This document shows, one piece after another, positions 27,723 to 35,374 of a DNA stretch of 49,291 bases. The notes under the pieces were generated by a model that did not search any database, was not told where the DNA came from, and saw only the letters and a program-made list of their open reading frames with translations. Origin of the DNA: Candidatus Shapirobacteria bacterium (lineage in GTDB: Bacteria; Patescibacteriota; Microgenomatia; UBA12405). The first letter of the stretch is position 1. Each line of letters begins with the position of its first letter. Position numbers and translations under genes: made by a program. Location: NCBI GenBank assembly GCA_016188545.1, contig JACPHO010000007.1:1-49291 (forward strand). The letters run 5' to 3'.

Positions 27723-29027
27723 ATGAGTGATAGCTTGCGAATGCCTCCACATTCTGATGAAGCGGAAACCAGCGTTCTTGGTTCAATATTGATTGATAAT
27801 GACGCTATATTGTCGGTCTCAGAGTTTTTAAGACCAGAGCATTTTTATGATCCGAATAAATTTTGTGTGTACGAAGCTATGCTTAGTTTGTATGAGAACA
27901 GGTCACCGATTGACATAGTGACTGTTTCGGAGAAACTGCGGGAATTAAAATCACTTAAAAAAGTAGGTGGAAAGGCATTTTTAAGTAGGTTGGCTAATGA
28001 TGTACCAACTAGCGCAAATGTTGAAAGTTACGGAAAAATCATTAAGTCGTTATCTGCTAAAAGAGAACTAATATCAGCGGCTGGAAGAATATCGGAGCGT
28101 TCGTTTGACGAGGGAGTGACATCACCTGAACTGTTGGATTACGCTGAACAGGAAATATTTTCACTTAGTCAAAAGCACTTAAAGTCTGTTCCGACCTCGC
28201 TAAAAGAAGTTTTAACTGCTAGTTTTGATCGCCTTGACGAACTACAAAAGATGGGGACCGGACTTAGGGGAATTCCGACGGGGTTTCATCAACTGGATAG
28301 CATGCTTGCTGGAATGCAGGATAGCAACTTGATTGTACTGGCGGCTCGCCCTGGAGTTGGTAAGACCGCTTTTGGCTTGAACATAGCTCGGTATTGTGCT
28401 GTTGAGAAAAAAGTACCTACTTGTATCTTTTCACTAGAAATGAGTAAGGAAGAGTTGGTGGATCGTTTGTTGGTGCGACAGGGGTTAATTGACGCTTGGA
28501 AACTTAAAACTGGTCAGTTGTCGGATGACGATTTTGCGTCGTTGTCAGAGGCTATGGGAGTGCTAGCTGAGGCTCCATTGTACATTGATGATACTCCTGG
28601 TCTGACGGTAACAGAACTAAGAACTAAAGCTCGAAGATTACAAGTCGATAAGGGGATTCGATTTATTATCGTCGATTACTTACAGTTGATGCATGGAATG
28701 TCGCGTGACAATCGGGTACAAGAAGTTTCGGAGATCTCTCAGGGTCTAAAGAATTTGGCCAGAGAGCTAAAACTACCAATCGTCGCAATGGCCCAGTTAA
28801 ACCGACAAATGGAGAGCCGAGGTGGTAAGCCAAGGCTATCTGACCTTCGAGAATCAGGAAGTATCGAACAAGATGCTGACGTGGTGATGTTTTTACACCG
28901 TGAGGACGAAGAGGTGAGAGAACTTGTCATGTGTTCGATTGAAAAACACCGAAACGGTCCGACTGGTCAATTCAACCTATACTTTAATGGAAAGCAAGTT
29001 AGTTTTTTTGATGTGGAGAAGAAGTAA
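27723..29027 (+). CDS. dnaB: Replicative DNA helicase
   Basis: MPPHSDEAETSVLGSILID..., LIVLAARPGVGKTAFGLNIA, SDLRESGSIEQDADVVMFLHRE. Confidence 0.97.
   Translation: MSDSLRMPPHSDEAETSVLGSILIDNDAILSVSEFLRPEHFYDPNKFCVYEAMLSLYENRSPIDIVTVSEKLRELKSLKKVGGKAFLSRLANDVPTSANVESYGKIIKSLSAKRELISAAGRISERSFDEGVTSPELLDYAEQEIFSLSQKHLKSVPTSLKEVLTASFDRLDELQKMGTGLRGIPTGFHQLDSMLAGMQDSNLIVLAARPGVGKTAFGLNIARYCAVEKKVPTCIFSLEMSKEELVDRLLVRQGLIDAWKLKTGQLSDDDFASLSEAMGVLAEAPLYIDDTPGLTVTELRTKARRLQVDKGIRFIIVDYLQLMHGMSRDNRVQEVSEISQGLKNLARELKLPIVAMAQLNRQMESRGGKPRLSDLRESGSIEQDADVVMFLHREDEEVRELVMCSIEKHRNGPTGQFNLYFNGKQVSFFDVEKK
28999..29023 (+). repeat. 25-bp direct repeat, copy 1 (dnaB 3' end)
   Basis: TTAGTTTTTTTGATGTGGAGAAGAA. 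Confidence 0.97.
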
Positions 29028-29033
29028 ATAGAT

Positions 29034-29627
29034 ATGGCAGTAGATGTTCGCAAAAATATGCTAGGAACTGAAGTTACTAGGCTGATTCGAGAGCCAGAGG
29101 CAAGAGATAGTGAATTGAGAATTAATGTAATGAAAAGTTTAAGAAGTGACGGTTCAACAGAAATGGGTAATATCGCAGGTTGGTTTGAGTTGCATCACTT
29201 GGGTGATGATTCGATAGCTGATCTGGCGAGCGCTGTGTGGAAATCAGGGCCCGAAAGGAGACTCGATACCCCAGAGTCGATTATTCAAGTACTGGATTTT
29301 TGGGGAAATGAACAAAAGAAAAACATGGAGGAAAATCCTGATATAACCAAATCTTGGTCTAATGATGATTATGTTAATGAGACTGGAAAAATGTGTTGTT
29401 TGATAGATTACTTATTGAGTGCCAGCGACAATGCAATATCCGAGGATATATTGGAAAGATGTAGCTCAGAAAATGTTGTAAAGGCGATGGGTTTGATTGT
29501 CGAAAGAAGTTATGGAAAAAATCGAGCCCGACAGATATTAAGTGATCTTGGCATTGGAGAATATCAAGTTTGTAGAAAACTGTATGAGATCGTGGAGCAT
29601 GGAGTTGATCAGGATAAAATAAATTAG
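29034..29627 (+). CDS. Orphan hypothetical protein between the 25-bp repeats
   Basis: 197-aa ORF; its TAG stop lies inside repeat copy 2. Confidence 0.65.
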   Translation: MAVDVRKNMLGTEVTRLIREPEARDSELRINVMKSLRSDGSTEMGNIAGWFELHHLGDDSIADLASAVWKSGPERRLDTPESIIQVLDFWGNEQKKNMEENPDITKSWSNDDYVNETGKMCCLIDYLLSASDNAISEDILERCSSENVVKAMGLIVERSYGKNRARQILSDLGIGEYQVCRKLYEIVEHGVDQDKIN

Positions 29628-29648
29628 TTTTTTTGATGTGGAGAAGAA
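29624..29648 (+). repeat. 25-bp direct repeat, copy 2
   Basis: TTAGTTTTTTTGATGTGGAGAAGAA, identical to 28999-29023. Confidence 0.97.
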
Positions 29649-29651
29649 AGG

Positions 29652-29873
29652 CTAAACGGATCTAAGAGTGGTACAAAGTGTTTTGGGAAATGCGGTATGA
29701 AAATCTTGAATAAATCGAGCCCGAATTTGTTCCATGGTGCTGATATGGGAGTGAGCCGAAGAAAGATCGAGGGAAGTTAATGACGAACGAGAGGCGGCCT
29801 CAGCTTGTTGATGGAGAGTAATAAGTTCCTCTCTTGAATAACTTTCCCTACGGTTTGGGTCAAAAGTTTTCAT
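29652..29873 (-). CDS. Small hypothetical protein starting 2 nt after tRNA-Leu
   Basis: MKTFDPNRRESYSREELITLHQQAEAASRSS... Confidence 0.5.
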   Translation of the reverse strand: MKTFDPNRRESYSREELITLHQQAEAASRSSLTSLDLSSAHSHISTMEQIRARFIQDFHTAFPKTLCTTLRSV

Positions 29874-29875
29874 AG

Positions 29876-29959
29876 TGCCGAAAGAGGGAATCGAACCCCC
29901 ATGACATTGCTGCCACACGATTTTGAGTCGTGCGCGTCTACCAATTCCGCCATTTCGGC
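29876..29959 (-). tRNA. tRNA-Leu (CAA)
   Basis: GCCGAAATGGCGGAATTGGTAGACGCGCACGACTCAAAATCGTG...GGGGGTTCGATTCCCTCTTTCGGCA; long variable arm. Confidence 0.96.
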
Positions 29960-30192
29960 AATAACTCGTCTATTATCTCACGTCCTGACCCGGATTTTAA
30001 GTATATTTCCAACTGTCTTGCTTCTTGACGACTGTCACAAATCTGGACATAGACCAGTGACGGTTTCTGGTCCTTTGTTGTTTGACACTTGCCAGCACCA
30101 CGTTGGTTCAACCTTCGGTTTAAATTATCCGTAAGTCCTTTGTAAAATGTTCCATTGCTGCACTTAAGTACATATACATAGTAAGTGTTCAT
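29938..30192 (-). CDS. GIY-YIG domain endonuclease-like protein
   Basis: MNTYYVYVLKCSNGTFYKGLTDNLNRRLNQRGAGKCQTTKDQKPSLVYVQICDSRQEARQLEIYLKSGSGREII; last codons lie in tRNA-Leu. Confidence 0.9.
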   Translation of the reverse strand: MNTYYVYVLKCSNGTFYKGLTDNLNRRLNQRGAGKCQTTKDQKPSLVYVQICDSRQEARQLEIYLKSGSGREIIDELLPKWRNW

Positions 30193-30264
30193 GTCGTGTG
30201 CGCGCCCACCACGGCGGGCAAGTCTACCAATGGAGTTTATCCGCCAAGGCGGACCATTTCGGCA
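30193..30264 (-). other. Decayed copy of the tRNA-Leu 5' half with two palindromic insertions
   Basis: GCCGAAATGG...CGGA...ATTGGTAGAC...GCGCAC(A)CGAC in tRNA order, interrupted by TCCGCCTTGGCGGA and GCCCGCCGTGGTGGGC. Confidence 0.8.
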
Positions 30265-30305
30265 AAGCAAGACAAGTATAGCAAAAATGTAGTGTAAAAT
30301 AGCTT

Positions 30306-30956
30306 ATGGTTTTGGGATTAATCAAGCTTCTGGGGATAGTACTTTTTTTATATCTAGTATGGCGAAATTTGAACGATGATTATCGCGATGAGCATTTAAT
30401 TTCGTATGGTTGGAGCTCAATAATGGTGATGCTTTTGGGTGGAAGGATCGTTTATGGACTGTGGAACTGGGGGGCGTTAAATGATAGTTGGACTAGTTGG
30501 CTGATGGTATGGAAAACATCCGGATTCAATTATTACGGAGGAGTCATGTTTGTATTACTTTGGACTTGGTGGTTTTGTTTAAAAAATGAATGGAAACTTT
30601 GGTCATTTTTGGAAGACGTTACTCCAATATATTATCTGCTTTTGGCTTTTTTGAGTGGGGGTGAATACATTCAAAGAGGTTTAGATTTTAGACTATTGGT
30701 GTGGATGATTGTTTTCGTGATAGGCTATCTATTGGCAAATTTTTTGAAAGGTAACTACCGCTCAATCTCTTGGTATAGAAGTGGAAAAAAAGGATTTATA
30801 TTCTTTGCTACTAACCTAGTAATGGGTTTGGTCGCTACCGTCATTTCGTTCCTATTTAAAGATGGGTTGTTTCTAATTATTTTGTACCTAGGACTGAGTT
30901 TGATTTTTGGGGTGGGATTAGTTATTCTTGGAGAGACATATGGTACAAAAAAATAA
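30306..30956 (+). CDS. Polytopic membrane protein, diverged Lgt-like
   Basis: SYGWSSIMVMLLGGRIVYGLWNW...TSGFNYYGGVMFVLL resembles the Lgt core; divergent. Confidence 0.5.
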   Translation: MVLGLIKLLGIVLFLYLVWRNLNDDYRDEHLISYGWSSIMVMLLGGRIVYGLWNWGALNDSWTSWLMVWKTSGFNYYGGVMFVLLWTWWFCLKNEWKLWSFLEDVTPIYYLLLAFLSGGEYIQRGLDFRLLVWMIVFVIGYLLANFLKGNYRSISWYRSGKKGFIFFATNLVMGLVATVISFLFKDGLFLIILYLGLSLIFGVGLVILGETYGTKK

Positions 30957-31320
30957 TCAACCAGTAGCAAGTATACCTAGCCGACTATTGTTGCCCATAA
31001 AAACATTTTTGGAATCAGAAATTATTAAGTGGAAAAGAACAGAAAAAGACATTAAAAAAAGTGACCCTTTTTCTGACACTAATCGACTAATGCAAAATTC
31101 AGTAGAACAGGATGTTGATGAGCAAGTAGGACATTTTGAGTCAGAAGTTAAAGTCTCATTTGTCAAAAAACAACTGGTCCAGCTCCGTAAGGCATTAACT
31201 ATGATCAAGGTGGGAAAGTACGGCATTTGTGAAAAATGTGGAAAAATGATTGATACTGATAGATTGGCCGTAAAGCCAGAGGTCACTATCTGTATTAACT
31301 GTGCAGTGGATCGTGAATGA
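30940..31320 (+). CDS. DksA/TraR-type C4 zinc-finger protein
   Basis: GKYGICEKCGKMIDTDRLAVKPEVTICINC. Confidence 0.85.
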   Translation: MVQKNNQPVASIPSRLLLPIKTFLESEIIKWKRTEKDIKKSDPFSDTNRLMQNSVEQDVDEQVGHFESEVKVSFVKKQLVQLRKALTMIKVGKYGICEKCGKMIDTDRLAVKPEVTICINCAVDRE

Positions 31321-31612
31321 TGTAATTGTTAAAAACTACGGTGTCAGTTTTGGTCAGAGTTTTCCTGGGATAATTTTTATTAGTGCTTTGCTTTTGGTGG
31401 TGTTGATAGTAATGGCGTGGAGAGATAGAAAAGTTTCTTTATGGCTGGTGGTATTAGGGGGGGGACTAAACTTGATCGAAAGATTGTTTTTTGGATATGT
31501 AAGAGATTACTGGAAAATCCCAGGAATTTCGCTGTATAATAACATCAATGATTGGTTAATTTTTGGAGGAGTAGCGTGGTATATTCTGGAGAAATTGAAG
31601 GAAAAAAAGTAA
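31301..31612 (+). CDS. Diverged signal-peptidase-II-like membrane protein
   Basis: NYGVSFGQSFPG...LVVLGGGLNLIERLFFGYVRDYW...LYNNINDWLIFGG matches LspA pattern with D to E at NxxDR. Confidence 0.6.
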   Translation: MQWIVNDVIVKNYGVSFGQSFPGIIFISALLLVVLIVMAWRDRKVSLWLVVLGGGLNLIERLFFGYVRDYWKIPGISLYNNINDWLIFGGVAWYILEKLKEKK

Positions 31613-32280
31613 ACGTTGTATATGAAGACGACTACTTAATGATTGTTGAAAAACCATCGGGTATGGTGACGACTCGAGAGATGAGAATGGGTAATGACGG
31701 CATAAGTTACCTTGAAGATTGGGTGGGGGAAAACCGTCCAAATGATATGCACAGAAAGGGGATTGTTCATCGACTGGATAAAGACACCTCGGGATTGGTG
31801 GTAGTGGCAAAAACAGAAGAGGTTCGAACATTATTAAAAGATATTTTCAAGCAGAGGAGGGTCACTAAAAAATACTTGGCGGTGGTGGGAGGCGACCTAC
31901 CCAAAATTGGAGATATGAACATGCCCATAAAAAGGTCTAAGTATTACTTAGGAAGGTTTAAAGTTGATGTGGATGGTAAAAGTGCGGTAACTGAGTTTGG
32001 TGTATTGAAAAAACTAAAAATTGATGGAAAAATGTTTTCATTGGTTGAGGTAAATCTGAAGACTGGTAGAACTCATCAGATCAGAGTTCACTTTAGTTAC
32101 TTGGGGTGGCCGCTCATGGGAGATAGCGTATATAAAGGGTATAAATTTCCCGGATTAAACCGACAATTTTTACATTCTGCATATATTAAGTTTGTCCACC
32201 CAAAAACCTTAAAAGTAATCGAAATAAATTCGCTTTTACCATCTGAGTTACAGGAAATTATTGATAAATATGGGGTTTAA
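31576..32280 (+). CDS. RluA-family pseudouridine synthase
   Basis: GIVHRLDKDTSGLVVVAKT; VNLKTGRTHQIRVHFSYLGWPLMGD. Confidence 0.94.
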   Translation: MVYSGEIEGKKVNVVYEDDYLMIVEKPSGMVTTREMRMGNDGISYLEDWVGENRPNDMHRKGIVHRLDKDTSGLVVVAKTEEVRTLLKDIFKQRRVTKKYLAVVGGDLPKIGDMNMPIKRSKYYLGRFKVDVDGKSAVTEFGVLKKLKIDGKMFSLVEVNLKTGRTHQIRVHFSYLGWPLMGDSVYKGYKFPGLNRQFLHSAYIKFVHPKTLKVIEINSLLPSELQEIIDKYGV

Positions 32281-33112
32281 AAAATATGCTGTTTCGACAC
32301 TTTTGGTGGTCGCAATACTCGTGATGGTGGGTGTTTTTTTGAAATCTTATAGAGGTATGAGCCAGGATTTGAGACTGGCCTATGTTGATGAGAGTGGAAT
32401 AGTAATTAAGTCAATTTCCAAACAGCGAAGGATGGTAAATATTGCTCGGGTAAGCAGTGATGTACCGGTATGGGTTCCTGGTGGGTTGGGGTGGTATGAA
32501 GCTGGGAAAATAAAAAAATTGCTGGAACAGGAAAAACAGACTGACAAGGTGGATGACATATTGGTCTTTAACTTTGGTTTTAATCCAGATATTGTTAGGT
32601 TTTCTTCTGAAAGTATTAGTCGAGATTGGTGGCAGATGGGAAAGGTTTGGGGATGGGGTAATTTTATAACTTACAGTTTAAAGGGAGATGGAGGACTAAT
32701 GACTAAGGAAGAAAAAATTACCGGCCAGTTGTCGGTTGAAAAGGAATTTTTAACCACTATCATGCAAAGAGATTTTGCCGATTCACAGGTGATTGAAGAG
32801 GGAGTTAAAGCATCGGTGTATAACGACGGCACCGCCAATGGTTTGGCGGCGGTGGTGGCTAGAAATATGGAATGGATGGGGATGACTGTGTATGGAGTCG
32901 AAAGCGTAAACCGAGAAGGAGTAGGTGAAAAGTGCCAGATTATTTATGGTGATAAGGTGCTAAAGACTAAAACGTGGGAACATCTGAAGACATTGTTTTT
33001 TATGTGTGAGCAAACTCAAGATGCTCTCTTGGGTGAAAAAGAAGTCGAGTTATACCTGACTGATAAATACGCTGAAATGATAAACTATCAAAGCTATAAT
33101 AATAGTAACTAG
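32270..33112 (+). CDS. Membrane protein with LytR_C-like domain
   Basis: N-terminal TM; EGVKASVYNDGTANGLAAVVARNMEWMGMTVYGVESV. Confidence 0.65.
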   Translation: MGFKKYAVSTLLVVAILVMVGVFLKSYRGMSQDLRLAYVDESGIVIKSISKQRRMVNIARVSSDVPVWVPGGLGWYEAGKIKKLLEQEKQTDKVDDILVFNFGFNPDIVRFSSESISRDWWQMGKVWGWGNFITYSLKGDGGLMTKEEKITGQLSVEKEFLTTIMQRDFADSQVIEEGVKASVYNDGTANGLAAVVARNMEWMGMTVYGVESVNREGVGEKCQIIYGDKVLKTKTWEHLKTLFFMCEQTQDALLGEKEVELYLTDKYAEMINYQSYNNSN

Positions 33113-33133
33113 AAATTAGTAACTAGTAACTAG
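33103..33133 (+). repeat. Three copies of TAGTAACTAG
   Basis: TAGTAACTAG at 33103, 33117 and 33124. Confidence 0.9.
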
Positions 33134-33141
33134 AAAAAAAT

Positions 33142-33849
33142 ATGTCAGGACATTCAAAATGGGCGAATATTAAAAACAGAAAAGGAGCGCAGGACCAGAA
33201 GCGGAGTGTGACATTTACAAAAATGTCAAAGAACATAATTACGGCGATTAAACTGGGTGGAAATAATACAAATCCTGAAGGTAATTCGTATTTGAAGACA
33301 GTGCTTGATAAGGCTCGTGAAGTAAATATGCCTAAGGAAAATATCACGAGGTTGATAGAGAAATTTAATCTAAGAAAGGATCACTTGCAAAGTCTTTATT
33401 TAGAAGGATTTGGCCCACATGGGGTGCCGGTGATGGTAGAGGTTGAAACCGATAATAAGAATAGAATACTTGGAGAGATACGACTTATCTTTAAAACTAA
33501 TGGTGGGAGTTTGGGTGAGGAGGGAAGTGTTGGTTATCTGTTCGAAAGAGTTGGAGAAATCGAGGTGGAAAAAATGGACGAAAGTTTGGAGTTGGAGTTA
33601 ATTGATAAGGGAGCATTGGAAATCGATGACAAGATAATTATTGTTGAGGCAAAGGCACTGGGCGAAATAGTTAGGTTCTTAAAAGAAAAAGCGATAGAGG
33701 TAACCTTGGGAAAACTGATTATGAGATCTTTAAACCCGATAAGCCTACCATCCGAAACTGAGGTGGGTGAGGTACTTGATATGATTGATGAGTTAGAAGA
33801 AAACGAAGAAGTGGCCGGTGTGTTTGCCGGCTTTGACTATCATGAATAA
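33142..33849 (+). CDS. yebC: YebC/PmpR family protein
   Basis: MSGHSKWANIKNRKGAQDQKRSVTFTKMSKNIITAIKLGG. Confidence 0.95.
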   Translation: MSGHSKWANIKNRKGAQDQKRSVTFTKMSKNIITAIKLGGNNTNPEGNSYLKTVLDKAREVNMPKENITRLIEKFNLRKDHLQSLYLEGFGPHGVPVMVEVETDNKNRILGEIRLIFKTNGGSLGEEGSVGYLFERVGEIEVEKMDESLELELIDKGALEIDDKIIIVEAKALGEIVRFLKEKAIEVTLGKLIMRSLNPISLPSETEVGEVLDMIDELEENEEVAGVFAGFDYHE

Positions 33850-34627
33850 AAGATTTAGATACATGATGTCGGCACTTATTTGTGCCCTAGGATTTGGGTT
33901 ATTTATATCACTGCCGTATGAGTCAAGGTATTTTGGATTGATGGCAGGGGAGGTATTGGTGGTTTTTTGCATGTGGTTTGGGCTGGGGATTTTGTTTGAA
34001 GGTAACTTTTATGTTCGAGTGATGTCGGTACTTTTGCCAATTATGTTTTTTACTGGTTTTGGAATGTTTGGGGCTCTTCTAGCTGACAACTGGCTGTCGG
34101 TGGTACTGATGTCAATATTTTACGGTCTAATTACTTACGTCATGTTTTTGGTGGAGAATGTGTTCTTGGTAGCTATCGGGTTCAAAACAGTACCACTATA
34201 CAGAGCTGCCTATACGGTATCGTTGATATTACTACTATTGTCAGCCTTTTTTATGTACGATAGTCTTTTTTCTTTTCGAACAACCTACATTTATAACACT
34301 CTATTTTCAATACTAATTTCGGGACTGATTTTTCTATACCAGTTTTGGTCTGTATCGATTGAGTTGCCAGATGATGGTAAAGACCTTAGCTTGCGTTCGT
34401 ACGTACTAATACCGACACTCTTAGTAGCTGAAATGACTTTAGTGCTATCTTTTTGGCCAGCGGGAATATTTAAAGGTTCGGTCTACTTGGTATCGGCAAT
34501 ATACGTTTTATGTGGCTTGATTCAGGCAGATATCCGCAATCGATTGTTTATGAAGACCAAACTAACCTTTTTGTGGATAACTATTGCCATACTTTCCGCC
34601 ATATTGATGGTTACAAAGTGGAATTAA
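33842..34627 (+). CDS. Polytopic membrane protein, unknown
   Basis: ATG overlaps yebC 3' end; multiple TM segments. Confidence 0.7.
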   Translation: MNKRFRYMMSALICALGFGLFISLPYESRYFGLMAGEVLVVFCMWFGLGILFEGNFYVRVMSVLLPIMFFTGFGMFGALLADNWLSVVLMSIFYGLITYVMFLVENVFLVAIGFKTVPLYRAAYTVSLILLLLSAFFMYDSLFSFRTTYIYNTLFSILISGLIFLYQFWSVSIELPDDGKDLSLRSYVLIPTLLVAEMTLVLSFWPAGIFKGSVYLVSAIYVLCGLIQADIRNRLFMKTKLTFLWITIAILSAILMVTKWN

Positions 34628-34757
34628 ACTAAAAATGGTAGTGGAGTTGAGCCTTTTGAATTTAATCTCAAATATCCTCTTGGAATCGGAGATTTAGGTT
34701 CAAATTGAGTAAATAATTTACTAGTAATGAACATTTTTTTAGGTAGGGTAGTGAAGG

Positions 34758-35257
34758 GAGGGGAGTAAGATAGGCAATATTTTCACACTTTATCCTATAA
34801 TTTTCACAGATAAAGTCCTATAATATTATAGGGTAGGTGATATATATTGATATAGTCTGTGTGAATAAGTAGTTGGCAGCCTCGAATGGATCTGCTAGCT
34901 GTTCGAGAGTAGTCACAGTGGGGGTAGGGATAAGTAATGTAATTAATAGTAGTTTAATTGTTTATTGATATACGTTGGAGACGGGGTGTAGTAGTTGAAG
35001 TATTCTAGTACTCGTCTATCAGGGAGACACTAGAATATTATATGTCGCACAATGTATCTTTTGCGACGTATGTCAAAACGGAAGTGTGGGGGAGGGTTCT
35101 GTAGAAAAAATAAAAAGTTAAAAATAAAAAGTTAAAAAAAACAATAAATATTATTTTGTGATTAGATAACTATATTATTTATCCATTAGTCGCCCGCTTA
35201 CCCTTTGTGTTACAAATTTGGCGACTTAGGTTCAAATCCGTTTGTCGGACTCCCCTC
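34758..35257. ncRNA. Candidate large structured non-coding RNA or recombination region
   Basis: 9-bp closing pair GAGGGGAGT/ACTCCCCTC plus at least six internal perfect or near-perfect stems; no convincing ORF. Confidence 0.45.
35110..35137 (+). repeat. 14-bp A-rich tandem repeat
   Basis: ATAAAAAGTTAAAA x2. Confidence 0.9.
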
Positions 35258-35374
35258 GGCTGATATTTTAGAGTATAGGTAGATATATTGCCTATAAATA
35301 GGCACAATACATATATGACCTCACCAAAGGCCCTAGAAATGACGATTTGATAGTTCGGGGTGTTAAGATAGACT

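Noticed and set aside
34780-34868. Possible oriC: TTATTCACA (minus, 34860-34868) and two ATTTTCACA near-boxes beside AT-rich palindromes, near gyrA/gyrB
   Set aside because: Only one perfect DnaA box, no dnaA/dnaN nearby, and I see no clear change of G-over-C bias across the region.
34758-35257. tmRNA, because of the closing stem and the GGTTCAAATCC motif
   Set aside because: No tag-peptide frame ending in ALAA, no conserved tmRNA 5' sequence, and length near 500 nt.
35186-35262. tRNA-like segment (GGTTCAAATCC followed by GTTTGTCGGACTCCCC)
   Set aside because: T-stem does not pair (TTAGG/CCGTT) and no D-arm or proper acceptor is present; treated as part of the structured region.
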